DNA of 64,000 nucleotides from CAZNPL01 sp964574815 (GCA_964574815.1 CAZNPL010000031.1:1-64000), one strand, 5' to 3'. Numbered from the stretch's first letter, positions 25,296 to 34,862 are shown. The notes: a model not told the origin generated them from the letters alone. Made by a program: numbers and translations.

Positions 25296-28109
25296 ATGAC
25301 AGACGATTCGGGCCATTTCGATCCAGACGAAACGAACACCGTTCACCGAGGTGGCGGCATGTCTGATGCGCAGGCATTGGGGAGGCCGCACTTGATTGGT
25401 CCGGTTCCGGACCGGGTGGGTGACTATCACCTGGAGCGCGTGATCGAGTCCGGGGGGATGGGGACGGTTTACCAGGCCACCCAGCTCGGGCTGCGTCGCA
25501 AGGTCGCGCTCAAGGTGATGAAGTTCGGCGTCACGTCCGAATCGGCGCTGAAGCGGTTCGAGCACGAGTCGCGGGTGCTCGGCCGGTTGAGGCATCCGGG
25601 CATCGCGCAGGTGTTCGAGGCCGGCACGTATTCGGGGCCTCATGGCTCCGTTCCGTTCTTCGCGATGGAGTTCATCGAGCAGGCCCGGACGATCACACGG
25701 TACGCCCACGACACGGGCCTGGGTATCAATGAACGTCTGAGGTTGTTTACCGAGGTATGCCACGCGGTCCAGCACGCCCATGAGCACGGCGTGGTCCACC
25801 GCGATCTCAAGCCGGGCAATATCCTGGTCGACGGGGAGGGACGGGTGCGGATCATCGACCTGGGCGTGGCCCGCGTGACGGACGCGGACGTCACGCTGAC
25901 CACGATGCAGACCGAGTCCGGTCAGTTGGTCGGCACGTTGCAGTACATGAGTCCGGAGCAGTGCGCGGGCGATCCCGAGCGGATCGACGCGCGCAGCGAC
26001 GTGTACTCGCTGGGGGTTGTGCTTTACGAGCTTTTGTCGGGCGAGCTTCCGTACCGGTTCGGCGCGACCGACATCTTCGGGGCCGCCCGGATCATTCAGG
26101 AGGATTCACCGACTCGACTGAGCAGCGTCAATGATGCGTTGCGCGGCGACATCGAGACGATCGTGGATCAGTCCCTGGAGAAGGAGCCGCAACGGCGTTA
26201 CCAGAGCGCAGAGGCATTTTCGGACGACATTACCCGCTATTTGGAACACCGGCCCATCAAGGCCCGGCCGCCCAGTGCCATATACCGGGCGCGGAAGTTC
26301 GTTCGGCGGCGGCGCATTCCGCTGACCATCGCGGTGCTGGTTCTACTGCTGGCGGGTGCGGTCGGCTTCTCGCAGTGGCGCGCTCATCGGGCGGACGTCG
26401 CCAAGGGGATGGAATCGGCCCGCCGTCTCTTCTCCGAGGCGCAGTTGGACGCGTACTCCAATCCGGAGCTTGCACTGGAGAAGTACCATAAGGCGATCGC
26501 GCTGGACCCGGACTTTCTACAGGCCAAGATTCTCCGAGCATATGTCCTCAAGCGGGCTCGGTACGGTGACGAGGCCATTGCGGCGGCGCGTGCGATTCTC
26601 ATCGAACACCCTGAGGCCGGGGCGGCCCACTTGCTGCTCTCGCAACTGCACGAGCCCGACAACTTTGAACTGGCCGCCTACCATCGCCGACGCGGCAGGG
26701 AGTTGCTCCCCGACGACCGTTTCTTCCGCGCGGTTTCGCTCGGCCGCGAACGCGCCGAGGAAGCCATCGCTCTGCTCACCGAAGTGCTCAACGAAGACGG
26801 CACTCACTACGATGCCCGGTGGCGCCGCTGCGTGTTGCGCCTTGAAACCGAAAACTACGAAGCCGCGCTGCAGGACGCGAGACTCCTCACCAATATGAGT
26901 CCGAATTTCGCAACCGCATGGAACCTCAAGGGGAACGTGCATGCACACATGCGGCAATTTGAGCAGGCCTTCGAGTCGTACAACAAAGCCATCAAACTGG
27001 CGCCTGACGGAGTGTACGGCTACGTCAATCGCGCGGATGCATACCGAGTCGCCGGCAACTATTCGCTCGCAATCGAAGACTGCGACCGCGCAATTGCCCT
27101 GGATAACGAAAACGTGTGGGCACTGGCCGTGCGCGGCGAGTGTCACCGACGCACCGATCAACTGGAACGAGCGCTGGCGGATTGTGAACGGGCCATCGCC
27201 CTGGACGCGGACCACGCCTACGCCCATCTGTGGTGTGGTCGCACGTTGGCCGACTTGGAAAGGTACGACAAGGCCGTCGAGGCCTATAGACGCACTATTG
27301 AGATTGATCCCGATATCGCCCAAGCGTACTCGCTTTGCGGGATCATCCTGCAAAGTAACCTGCTGCGTCACAAGGAGGCGGTGAACACGCTGACGCAAGC
27401 GATCAGTCTCGGGCGCGCCGATGAAACAGAATACTACTATCGGGCCAAGGCACACCGCGACCTGGGAAACTACGACGCCTCTCTGGCTGATTTCAATGAG
27501 GCCGTCCACTTGAAGCCCGCCTCCGCACGGGCCTTGCACGGCCGCGCCCGCATCTACCGCCTACTGCTCCGTTACGAGGAGGCACTGGCTGATCAACTCA
27601 AGGTCGTCGAACTTACGAGAGGTGCGACCGTCCCGGTAGTATCGCTTGCGATCACCTTCCGCCTGTTGGGTCGCGACGAGGAGGCGCTGGCGCAGTTTGA
27701 CCGGATTATGGGGAATCTCAAAACCGCCGACCGGGTTTGGGCGCGCTTGTGCGTGTGGGAGATTCATGCCCTCGGGCAGGGTGAGGAGGCGGCTGTACGC
27801 GCCGCCGAGACGCTTCGCGCGGCGGCGGAAGAATCTGCGTTATTGGATCCTGGAAGCTCGGAGGCACGCCTGCTCGCGCTCGTGCGTGGCGAGAGATCGC
27901 TGGATTCCGTGCTTGGCGAAATGGATCCTGAGTCCGAGCAGCGTTGTCAAGCTTTCTATTATGCAGGAGTTGAGGCCTTACTGGGCGATTTTTCTGCCGA
28001 GGCCGTCAAGTACTTTCAGGCTTCAGTCGAAACTGGAGCAATTCGCTTCTTTGAATACGACCTGGCGCAATGGCGCCTGAGGGGCCCAGGACCTGGCGGC
28101 ACAGACTAA
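25296..28109 (+). CDS. Transmembrane Ser/Thr protein kinase with C-terminal TPR array
   Basis: A 937-aa protein. The kinase domain spans about residues 40-310: glycine loop ESGGMGTVY, Lys in VALKVMK, catalytic HRDLKPGNILV, metal-binding segment IIDLGVA (DLG instead of DFG, which is common in this group) and MSPEQC. A transmembrane helix follows (IPLTIAVLVLLLAGAVGF, about 347-365). The remainder is a long TPR array of about twelve units (repeats such as PELALEKYHKAIALDPD and GNYSLAIEDCDRAIALD), which would be on the outer side of the membrane if the kinase is cytosolic. This layout is common in Planctomycetota. It resembles receptors that bind peptides or protein partners. No cognate neighbour is apparent. 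Confidence 0.93.
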   Translation: MTDDSGHFDPDETNTVHRGGGMSDAQALGRPHLIGPVPDRVGDYHLERVIESGGMGTVYQATQLGLRRKVALKVMKFGVTSESALKRFEHESRVLGRLRHPGIAQVFEAGTYSGPHGSVPFFAMEFIEQARTITRYAHDTGLGINERLRLFTEVCHAVQHAHEHGVVHRDLKPGNILVDGEGRVRIIDLGVARVTDADVTLTTMQTESGQLVGTLQYMSPEQCAGDPERIDARSDVYSLGVVLYELLSGELPYRFGATDIFGAARIIQEDSPTRLSSVNDALRGDIETIVDQSLEKEPQRRYQSAEAFSDDITRYLEHRPIKARPPSAIYRARKFVRRRRIPLTIAVLVLLLAGAVGFSQWRAHRADVAKGMESARRLFSEAQLDAYSNPELALEKYHKAIALDPDFLQAKILRAYVLKRARYGDEAIAAARAILIEHPEAGAAHLLLSQLHEPDNFELAAYHRRRGRELLPDDRFFRAVSLGRERAEEAIALLTEVLNEDGTHYDARWRRCVLRLETENYEAALQDARLLTNMSPNFATAWNLKGNVHAHMRQFEQAFESYNKAIKLAPDGVYGYVNRADAYRVAGNYSLAIEDCDRAIALDNENVWALAVRGECHRRTDQLERALADCERAIALDADHAYAHLWCGRTLADLERYDKAVEAYRRTIEIDPDIAQAYSLCGIILQSNLLRHKEAVNTLTQAISLGRADETEYYYRAKAHRDLGNYDASLADFNEAVHLKPASARALHGRARIYRLLLRYEEALADQLKVVELTRGATVPVVSLAITFRLLGRDEEALAQFDRIMGNLKTADRVWARLCVWEIHALGQGEEAAVRAAETLRAAAEESALLDPGSSEARLLALVRGERSLDSVLGEMDPESEQRCQAFYYAGVEALLGDFSAEAVKYFQASVETGAIRFFEYDLAQWRLRGPGPGGTD

Positions 28110-28127
28110 GAATGCGCGCGAATGACG

Positions 28128-28148
28128 CTGGGACGCCCTTGGTCCCAG
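28128..28148. terminator. Weak hairpin between convergent genes
   Basis: CTGGGAC / GTCCCAG arms with a seven-base loop lie 18 bases after the kinase-TPR stop and before the convergent gene end at 28235. No U-tract is present. Confidence 0.35.
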
Positions 28149-28234
28149 GTGCCTACTGAACCATGGAGGAGAAGGCGCGCGTCTCAGGTTACGAAAGCGG
28201 CCGAAACCCCAACCACACACACGGCGTGCAGCCG

Positions 28235-28756
28235 TTAGTTTCCTGGGGGCGCTAGTTTTACTATAATCTTGTCTCCCCCGATCTTGGCGGGCTGGTTCTG
28301 TGTCAGCTTCATGCCATTGATTGAGATGGAGTCAAGCAATGCCGTGTCCTTGCCGCTGAACCTCATACGCCCTTTGTTCGGTCGATTGTTCGGATTCGGA
28401 TGGGGCCTGAGGCGACCTCGAAAACACGGGTTCTTCGCAGCTATCTCACAAAGAACTTTTACGATTACGTCAGGGCCTGTCTCTCCTTTAAAGACCAAGA
28501 CCTTCACAAAATCGTCCTCACCCGCAGTGCAACGCCGTACCTGCTCGTCGGATCCCTGCGCCTGCTTGGCACGCTTTTCAGAGACCGAAACGACAACTTC
28601 CTCTGGTTCCTCGTTCTCGGCCTCGCCCTCCCAATCCGTTTCAATGCCCGCCAGTTTCGGAGAGCGGGTTGAATTGGACCGCTTCTTATCGGCCGTCTGG
28701 CATGCCAGGCCCGCGCAGATCAGGCCGCACGACAACAGGTACACACTGGTTTTCAT
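28235..28756 (-). CDS. Small exported protein of unknown function
   Basis: A 173-aa protein from the ATG at 28756, which has GGAG seven bases upstream (an ATG 18 bases earlier is less well placed). The N-terminus is a signal peptide ending GLACQ, possibly a lipoprotein, though the residue at -3 is not canonical. A Glu-rich linker (EGEAENEEPEEVVV) precedes a C-terminal domain of about 80 residues. Base composition is visibly lower in G+C than in flanking genes. I do not recognise a family. Confidence 0.65.
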   Translation of the reverse strand: MKTSVYLLSCGLICAGLACQTADKKRSNSTRSPKLAGIETDWEGEAENEEPEEVVVSVSEKRAKQAQGSDEQVRRCTAGEDDFVKVLVFKGETGPDVIVKVLCEIAAKNPCFRGRLRPHPNPNNRPNKGRMRFSGKDTALLDSISINGMKLTQNQPAKIGGDKIIVKLAPPGN

Positions 28757-29022
28757 GGTATTTCTCCGCCTCAAATGCCCGATAAATGTGCCCGATGGGT
28801 CTAAAGCCCAGACCGCTTTTGTCGAGTTCTACCGAATCCCGCCGGGCCTGTCCACCCCTTCAGCGCCCCATTCCGTCGGACCGATAGATTACCGGGGCCT
28901 TCCGTGCGCCCGGGCGGATCGGCGGGCTTGAACGGGAGCGGGCGGCTGTTTAGGCTGTGAGCAGGTTGGTCGGTCCGGGGGCCTCAGCGGTTCGGCGGAG
29001 TTCTGGCGGAGGAGTGGCGTTC

Positions 29023-29955
29023 ATGCGCGTCAATCGTCTTGTGGTGGTTGCTGTCTGCGTGCCTTTGATTGCGTCGGTTGACGCTCGGGCCGGGATGTTC
29101 GAGGACGTTCTGGACGCCCTGCGGTACGCCGGATTCACCGTGGACGGGGACCACAGCGACGTTTCGAACTCGACCGTCGGCGTGATCACGCGCGACATGC
29201 GAGGCAACGTGATTGACACGGGAGATCTCGAGTTCGCGCTCCAGGGACCCATCTCCGCGGTGGTCGAACGCGGCGGGCGAATCATTCCCACGCTCGATCT
29301 GACATTCAGTACCGGGTCGGTTGATGTGAATCCGAATCGGGTCGTCAGCGTCGGGCCGGCCGAGCCGGTTACCTACAACTTCACCTTCGACTCCGGGCTC
29401 AACACCACGAGCATCGACGGCAACTTTCTGGCCGACGCGCGGTTTTCAATAAATGCCGCCGGCAGCTACGACCTTCGGCTGCAGTTCTCCGACCGGCAGA
29501 CGACGACCATCGACGGCCGGGGCAACAACCCGCCGATCGAGCGGGCCGTCGATCTTGGCCCGATCGACATCGAGGGGAACATCATCTACGACGTGCTGGC
29601 GGTGATCACGGATCCGCTTTTCCAGGCCGCGGGCTTTCAGAACACGTTCGAGCTGCTGAGCGGCCGGACGTTCGCCAAGCGCGAGATCGACGCCCGTATC
29701 GCCCGGCTCGAGGCGATGGTGGATGCGGGCGGGGCGCTGACGCCGGACGACATGGCCCAGGTGGCCGGTCTGTCCATGCTGTCGTCGGTGCTGGGAACCG
29801 AGCCGCCGGATCTGACGTTTCTGGAAGGCGCCACGGCGAGCAGTGCGGCGGCCGGGCCAACGGCGGCGAGCGTGCCGGAGGTCTCCACGATCGCGCTGTT
29901 TGGTGTGGCCGGTCTGGTGTTGTTCGTCCGCCGCCCCCGGCGGGTCGCCGCCTGA
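29023..29955 (+). CDS. PEP-CTERM-like sorting domain protein
   Basis: A 310-aa protein. The ATG at 29023 has GGAGGAG about eight bases upstream, so the ATG at 28957 is rejected. A signal peptide ends at about residue 24 (DARAG). The middle is Asp/Asn-rich with beta-type repeats. The tail is VPEVSTIALFGVAGLVLFVRRPRR, a PEP-CTERM variant (Val-Pro-Glu) with transmembrane helix and Arg cluster, expected to be handled by an exosortase. No function beyond surface display can be read. Confidence 0.8.
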   Translation: MRVNRLVVVAVCVPLIASVDARAGMFEDVLDALRYAGFTVDGDHSDVSNSTVGVITRDMRGNVIDTGDLEFALQGPISAVVERGGRIIPTLDLTFSTGSVDVNPNRVVSVGPAEPVTYNFTFDSGLNTTSIDGNFLADARFSINAAGSYDLRLQFSDRQTTTIDGRGNNPPIERAVDLGPIDIEGNIIYDVLAVITDPLFQAAGFQNTFELLSGRTFAKREIDARIARLEAMVDAGGALTPDDMAQVAGLSMLSSVLGTEPPDLTFLEGATASSAAAGPTAASVPEVSTIALFGVAGLVLFVRRPRRVAA

Positions 29956-30002
29956 ACCGCAGATGGATCATCAGTTCGTGCCTGGGCATCTCCCCAAGAC
30001 TG

Positions 30003-30029
30003 CTCCATGACTGTCGCAGTACTGATTGG
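30003..30029 (+). repeat. 27-bp interspersed sequence also found at 35659
   Basis: The segment starting CTCCATGACTG and ending ACTGATTGG matches 35659-35685 at 24 of 27 positions, same orientation. Both copies lie in intergenic DNA. Confidence 0.6.
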
Positions 30030-30120
30030 ACCGGCCGTCGAGCTGATCCGCCTGCGGCGGACCGATGGCAGCCAAGATCGAATGCGGCTTGAGCAGTGCC
30101 GGACCTTATCCCCGCCGGCC

Positions 30121-30150
30121 TTGCCCGTTCGGGTCCAAGCGGTATAAGAT
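30121..30150 (+). promoter_or_regulatory. Promoter of the tRNA-Ala gene
   Basis: TTGCCC at 30121-30126 and TATAAG at 30143-30148 with a 16-base spacer (or TAAGAT with 18), placing transcription start a few bases before the tRNA. Confidence 0.5.
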
Positions 30151-30162
30151 AGTGTTCCACAC

Positions 30163-30235
<73 letters not shown>

Positions 30236-30330
30236 GTAGGGTGCATCTCGACGCAGCTTGTTTGTCGCGCGGCTCGGCCTGCCGCTCGCCGGTCGTCCCG
30301 GCCGCTTAGGTCGGTAGTGTTTCGGCCATC

Positions 30331-30582
30331 ATGAGCCAATCATGTCCCAACCCGAATTGCGGTGCGGATGACATCTCGCCGGAGGCTCAGGATTGCCCAC
30401 GCTGTGGTGTCCCCCTCGGTGGCGGACCATCGCCCAAAGACACTTCCGACAATAAGGACACGCCTCGGTTCGGCCTGAAGGAGGTGCTCCTTTGCTTGCT
30501 GACGCTTGCGGCCATCTTCCTGATTTTCGATTTGCCATGCATCCTCAGGTCCTTCCTGCCGGAAGTTTACGGTCCCGCGTAA
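30331..30582 (+). CDS. 83-aa zinc-ribbon/single-TM protein, copy A
   Basis: An 83-aa protein with two CxxC-type knuckles (CPNPNCGADDI and CPRCGVPL) forming a zinc ribbon, a short polar linker, and one C-terminal transmembrane helix (LLCLLTLAAIFLIFDLPCI). The same protein, with an identical ribbon except for one residue, occurs at 32448-32699, so the coding assignment is supported by paralogue conservation. It could be a membrane-anchored regulator or assembly factor for the adjacent lipoproteins; this is speculation from position. Confidence 0.75.
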   Translation: MSQSCPNPNCGADDISPEAQDCPRCGVPLGGGPSPKDTSDNKDTPRFGLKEVLLCLLTLAAIFLIFDLPCILRSFLPEVYGPA

Positions 30583-30720
30583 ATGCCGGGCGCCCGCGGG
30601 CGCGCTTCCGCGCGCATACGGCACGGCGGGCGCACCGGGGACGGATGCGTGCGGCACGGGTTTTGTGCAGCGGCTTGGCTGAATGGGGATTCCATTGCCG
30701 CAGTCGGGCGACTGCTGTGG

Positions 30721-30726
30721 TATAAT
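30721..30726 (+). promoter_or_regulatory. TATAAT box upstream of propeller copy A
   Basis: TATAATAC is followed by a stretch (CTCCGGCGGCTACCTGTC and on to the ATG) that is almost identical to the one at 32775 before copy B. Conservation after duplication supports function. The best -35 candidate (TTGCCG at 30695) has a long 20-base spacer. Confidence 0.45.
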
Positions 30727-30768
30727 ACCTCCGGCGGCTACCTGTCCGACTGAGCTGCGAGGTCCGGC

Positions 30769-31812
30769 ATGGGCGCGAATCAAACCGCGAGCGTTACCAC
30801 TTGCCGCAGACCATCCCGGCTACTCGCGACGATCTTTCGTGTTGCAGCTTTGAGCCTGCTGGTCTTACTTCTGCCCGGCTGTCTGGCGCTGCTCGGTCTC
30901 TGGTTCACGGCGCCTTTTTGCTCCCACCCGGATGCGAACTGCGGCGCGAGCGGCCACCTCCTTTATTCCACGGAGGACGGCCATTGCCTGGAGGAGATCG
31001 CGGAGCACCTTGGCCCGGGCTGCTTCGCCTGGGTACGCGAGGGTGAAGCAGTGACCGGGGGTTTTGCGTTCGCCTGCCGCCACGAGTTTGACTTTCTGCG
31101 CCTGTACGTTGCCTCCAACAGCGGGCTACTCGTGTACAGCGGACGCCGTGCGGATCGCTACAGAACCGCTACGGTACCCGAGTGCGCCGACATGCAGGGG
31201 GTGGCCGCACTCGATGACGACCGCGTCGTCGTCGCATGCAGAGATACGGGACGCCTGGTGAAGGTTGACCCGAACACGGCATCGGTCGTGGACGAATTCT
31301 CGTGTTGTGACCTGCCCAACGAGGACTTCGATCCGGTCGCGATCACCGTGGCCCCGGACGGGGCCATCCTCGCGGGGACGAGGCGGATCAACCGGTTCGA
31401 CCCGGCGTCAGGCGCCTTTCTGGGCGTCGCCGTCGAGGAGGGCGTGAACGGCGCGGAGCGATAAGACGGCTACGCGTTCGGACCGAACGGCAACCTGTTC
31501 GTCAGCGCCAACCCGGACGTCGGCGTGCTCGAATTCGACGGAGACACATTCGAGTTTCTCGACGTGTTCATTCCGCCCGGCGCCGACGGCATCGACACCC
31601 CGACGGCGCTGGCCTTCGGCCCGGAGGGCAATTTGTTTGTCGTCCACGTCGGCCCCCTTCGCGGTGGAACGCTGATATCCGAGTTCGACGGGCTGACCGG
31701 CGCGTTCGTCCAAGACCTCACTTACGAGTTCCCAACGGATATTCCAATCACGTTCATCGCGGTCCGGCCGCGATGCGACGATGGTATGCCCGCGGTGCCG
31801 GAGGAGGGATAG
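30769..31812 (+). pseudogene. Propeller-type lipoprotein copy A, interrupted by one in-frame TAA
   Basis: Residues 1-231 run from the ATG at 30769 to TAA at 31462-31464; the same frame continues to 31812 with sequence matching its paralogues (GPNGNLFVSANPDVGVLEFDG). The signal peptide has lipobox LLPGC. NHL/SMP-30-like blades follow (VAITVAPDGAILAG, LFVSANPDVGVLEFDG). At the stop, both paralogues (32823 and 33801) have Tyr encoded TAC, so a single C to A change explains the break. It is either a recent pseudogene, a truncated lipoprotein, or (less likely) a readthrough gene. Confidence 0.75.
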
Positions 31813-31815
31813 CAC

Positions 31816-32394
31816 ATGCGTCAAGTGCATTGCCGGAGCCTCTTCTGCCTTGCAGGGGCTGTGATCACAGCGGGGTGCGGGCCGCTGCTGTGTTTCGACC
31901 CGCCCGTGCCGGAAGGCGTGGAGGCGGTCATGTCGCCCGGCATGAGCATTACGGCCGTAACGCCCAGCGGCACGATGACGATCACGGCGGGCGAGGGGGT
32001 GATGCGGTCGTTCACGTGGGAGGGCGCCACGCGGTGTGTAGACATGGATCCGCACATGTTCGGCGGACTTTACTATCCGGGGCCTGGAGCACACTGGGAA
32101 GAGCACAATGGCATCTGCCGGGCGGTCGTGGGCGAATTCCGCGCGGATTTCGGCTCGGTCGAGGCCGCAATCGAATGGTTCCACACGTACCGCGGGCCGC
32201 CGTTCGTCTACCGGGACGACGGCCTGGGCGTGAGCTGGGACAAGACGCTTGGCCGTGGGCAATTGAATGTGGACATTGTGCAGGTCTACATCAACGGTGA
32301 GAAGCCAACCGAACTTGAAGGCAGCCGTAACGAAGCGATCACGGTGGGCTTCCCGCAAGAGGCGCTGGCTACCGCCAGAGCACAAGCATTCTGA
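31816..32394 (+). CDS. Secreted lipoprotein of unknown function
   Basis: A 192-aa protein; ATG at 31816 follows GGAGGAGGGA. The signal peptide ends in ITAGC, a lipobox. The body has a beta-rich segment and a Trp/Tyr-rich centre (YYPGPGAHWEEHNGICRAVVGEF, about 95-120), no known motif. It starts three bases after the stop of the propeller pseudogene, so it is co-transcribed. No paralogue accompanies the second unit of the duplication. Confidence 0.75.
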   Translation: MRQVHCRSLFCLAGAVITAGCGPLLCFDPPVPEGVEAVMSPGMSITAVTPSGTMTITAGEGVMRSFTWEGATRCVDMDPHMFGGLYYPGPGAHWEEHNGICRAVVGEFRADFGSVEAAIEWFHTYRGPPFVYRDDGLGVSWDKTLGRGQLNVDIVQVYINGEKPTELEGSRNEAITVGFPQEALATARAQAF

Positions 32395-32447
32395 TCCCGG
32401 CATGAGACGTTGCGATGAACGACGATCGGGATAGCGTTTCGGGCATC

Positions 32448-32699
32448 ATGAGCCAATCATGTCCCAACCCGAATTGCGGTGCGGATGACATCTCGTGGGA
32501 GGCTCAGGATTGCCCACGTTGTGGTGTCCCACTCGGTGGCGGACCATCGTTTGAAGACGCTTCCGCCAACAAGGACAAGCCTCGGTTCAACCTGAAGGAG
32601 GTGCTCTTCCCGTTGCTGATGCTTGCGGCAATCTTCCTGATTCTCGATTTGCCGTGCATCCTCAAGACCTTCTTGCCGGAGGTTTACGGTCCCCCGTAA
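32448..32699 (+). CDS. 83-aa zinc-ribbon/single-TM protein, copy B
   Basis: Paralogue of 30331-30582, the same length. The start at 32448 is used because it is conserved in the other copy; an upstream in-frame ATG at 32415 exists. Zinc ribbon CPNPNCGADDI / CPRCGVPL and C-terminal helix (LLMLAAIFLILDLPCIL) are preserved. Substitutions are concentrated in the linker and helix, consistent with both copies being functional. Confidence 0.75.
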   Translation: MSQSCPNPNCGADDISWEAQDCPRCGVPLGGGPSFEDASANKDKPRFNLKEVLFPLLMLAAIFLILDLPCILKTFLPEVYGPP

Positions 32700-32774
32700 G
32701 TGCCGGGAGGCCGGAGGCAGGCTTACGCGTGTGGGCGGCACGGTATGTTGCCGCTGGTAGTCGGTCGCTGTGGG

Positions 32775-32780
32775 TATAAT
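32775..32780 (+). promoter_or_regulatory. TATAAT box upstream of propeller copy B
   Basis: TATAATAC followed by a spacer nearly identical to that before copy A (30721). The ATG is 42 bases downstream. A candidate -35 (TTGCCG, 32748) is 21 bases away. Confidence 0.45.
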
Positions 32781-32822
32781 ACTTCCGGCGGTTACCTGTC
32801 TGACTGAGCTGCGAGGTCCAGC

Positions 32823-33788
32823 ATGGGCGCGAAACAAACAGCGAGCGATTCGGCCGGCCGGTGCGGGCGCTTGTGCCGGCGGCTTGCGGTGGCGGGCCTG
32901 GTTCTCTTGTTGCCAGGCTGTGGTGAACTTGCGTGGGTCGCGTTGGCGTTCTGGATCGCGACGGACTACTGCGAGGTGCCCGGGCATTGCGGGGAAAGCG
33001 GAACGCTGCTAGCGAACTTCGGACTCGGCATCTCAGAAGTCGGGCACCCCTACGGTCGTATTCCAGATTTCCCGGACCCGGTTGACGGCCAGCGAGGCTT
33101 CGTTTTTACGGACGATCCGAACATGCGGATGTTTGTGGCCAGCGACACGGGCCTTCGCGAGTACGACGGGAGAGTATATGAATCCCTCTTCAATATCATC
33201 ACGGTCCCTGACTGCTCGTCAATGGAAGACGTGGTGCTCATGCCGGACGGCACACTGGTCGTCAGTTGTCCCGATGCGGGGCGGCTCGTCAAGATCGATC
33301 CCGCGACGTCTTCTGTGATCGATTCGTTCCAATGCTGTGAGGAGGTGGATCCCCGCTTCGAGCCGCGTGCGATCGCCCTCGCGCCGGACGGGCGTCTGCT
33401 CGCCGGCAAACGGTGGATCTATGCCTTCGACGGAACGACCGGAGAGTCCCTCGGAATCATCATTCCGGCGGGCGTCGGGCGGTCCGGGTGGTACGACGAT
33501 ATGCTTTTCAGCCCGGAGGGCAACCTGCTCGTCTGCGCGTACCCCGACGTGGGCGTCCTGGAGTTTGACGGCGAAACCTTCGAATTTCTGGGCGTGCTGA
33601 TCCCCGGAGGAACCGAGGGCGTTCCGTATCCTAAAGCACTTGCCTTCGATGAGGAGGGGCATTTGTTCGTCGGCAGCGGCGTGACCGGGTTCATTGCAGA
33701 GTTTGACGCACAATCAGGCGAACTGGTTCGGGTAGTCCTAGACGATTACAGCATCAGCACAGTCGATCACCTGGGTTTTCGTCCGTGA
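32823..33788 (+). CDS. Propeller-type lipoprotein copy B
   Basis: A 321-aa intact lipoprotein with lipobox LLPGC (about residue 31). A Cys-containing loop follows (YCEVPGHCGESG), then NHL/SMP-30-like beta-propeller blades: RLVKIDPATSSVIDSF, RAIALAPDGRLLAG, EGNLLVCAYPDVGVLEFDG, ALAFDEEGHLFVGS. Such propellers often bind ligands or proteins outside the cytoplasm. It is followed at 12 bp by another propeller gene and preceded by the zinc-ribbon protein and a conserved TATAAT box. Confidence 0.82.
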   Translation: MGAKQTASDSAGRCGRLCRRLAVAGLVLLLPGCGELAWVALAFWIATDYCEVPGHCGESGTLLANFGLGISEVGHPYGRIPDFPDPVDGQRGFVFTDDPNMRMFVASDTGLREYDGRVYESLFNIITVPDCSSMEDVVLMPDGTLVVSCPDAGRLVKIDPATSSVIDSFQCCEEVDPRFEPRAIALAPDGRLLAGKRWIYAFDGTTGESLGIIIPAGVGRSGWYDDMLFSPEGNLLVCAYPDVGVLEFDGETFEFLGVLIPGGTEGVPYPKALAFDEEGHLFVGSGVTGFIAEFDAQSGELVRVVLDDYSISTVDHLGFRP

Positions 33789-33800
33789 AAGGCAGCAACC

Positions 33801-34760
33801 GTGAGGGCAGAGCGAACGATGACTGACATCGCCAGTTACGGCCGCTTCTGCCGGGGCGTTCTGGCAGCGGTCTGGCTTCTGGGGTTCTCGGGTTGTGGGT
33901 TGGGCGTTTTATTAACAGCCATCTTCTACCCGGGTGAGTATTGTCAATTGCCCGGCGCTTGCGGCGAAAGTGGCACCCTCCTGGCGAACTTCAGAAACTG
34001 GGCGATTGCCGAAATCCAGGGCGAACGCTCGCCGCATTTCCCATGGCATGCCGGCGCGATACAGCGAGGTTTTGCGTTTTCCGCTGTCGACGGGCTGGTA
34101 CTGTACGCGGCAACTGACATGGGACTGCGAGTCTACGATGGCCGTGACTTTCTAGAACCATTCCAGACCATTTCAATCTCGGATTGCTCGTCGATGGAGG
34201 ATGTCGTGGTCATGCCGGACGGGCACGTAGTTGTCAGCTGCCCGCCCGCCGGTCGACTCGTCAAGATCGCGCCCGGATCCTCTTCGGAGGTCGAGTCGTT
34301 CCAATGCTGTCAGAACGTGGAAGCCGGCTTCGAGCCGCGTGCGATTGCGCTCGCGCCGGACGGACGTTTGCTCGCGGGTACGAAGCAGATCTACGCCTTT
34401 GACGGAACGACGGGCGAGTCGCTGGGCGTCGTTGTGGAGTCGGGCGTGGAGGGAGCTACGACCTACGACGATCGCATTTTTGGTCCCGACGGCAACCTGT
34501 TGGTCAGTGCCAACCCGGACATCGGCGTGCTCGAATTCGACGGTGAGACATTCGAGTTTATTCGGGTGCTTATTCCGGGAGGGCCCGAGGGCGTTCCGCA
34601 TCCGAGGGCCCTTGCCTTCGATGATGAGGGACATCTCTTTGTGGGCGGTGGGGTTACGCCGCTTGTTGTTGAGTTCGATGGCAAGACCGGGGAGAAGCTC
34701 GGAGTTATTCTGGAATCAGAGTACGTTGGCTCCATCGACCACATGGCATTCCGTCCTTGA
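33801..34760 (+). CDS. Propeller-type lipoprotein copy C
   Basis: A 319-aa protein. The GTG at 33801 is taken because the N-terminal residues align with the ATG start of copy B; an ATG at 33819 is possible. A lipobox-like FSGC follows the signal helix. The propeller blades match copies A and B (RAIALAPDGRLLAG, NLLVSANPDIGVLEFDG). In the region where copy A has its stop, this copy reads ATTYDDRIFGPDG. It overlaps neither neighbour and is likely part of one transcript with copy B. Confidence 0.82.
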   Translation: MRAERTMTDIASYGRFCRGVLAAVWLLGFSGCGLGVLLTAIFYPGEYCQLPGACGESGTLLANFRNWAIAEIQGERSPHFPWHAGAIQRGFAFSAVDGLVLYAATDMGLRVYDGRDFLEPFQTISISDCSSMEDVVVMPDGHVVVSCPPAGRLVKIAPGSSSEVESFQCCQNVEAGFEPRAIALAPDGRLLAGTKQIYAFDGTTGESLGVVVESGVEGATTYDDRIFGPDGNLLVSANPDIGVLEFDGETFEFIRVLIPGGPEGVPHPRALAFDDEGHLFVGGGVTPLVVEFDGKTGEKLGVILESEYVGSIDHMAFRP

Positions 34761-34862
34761 AACGCATGAGCCGAGTGGGATACTCCTCGCTAAGCGAGTC
34801 GCTGCGGATGGACGTGGCCGATGCGGAGCGTTGGCTCGCCGGCGCTTGATGGGAGAAGTGAT

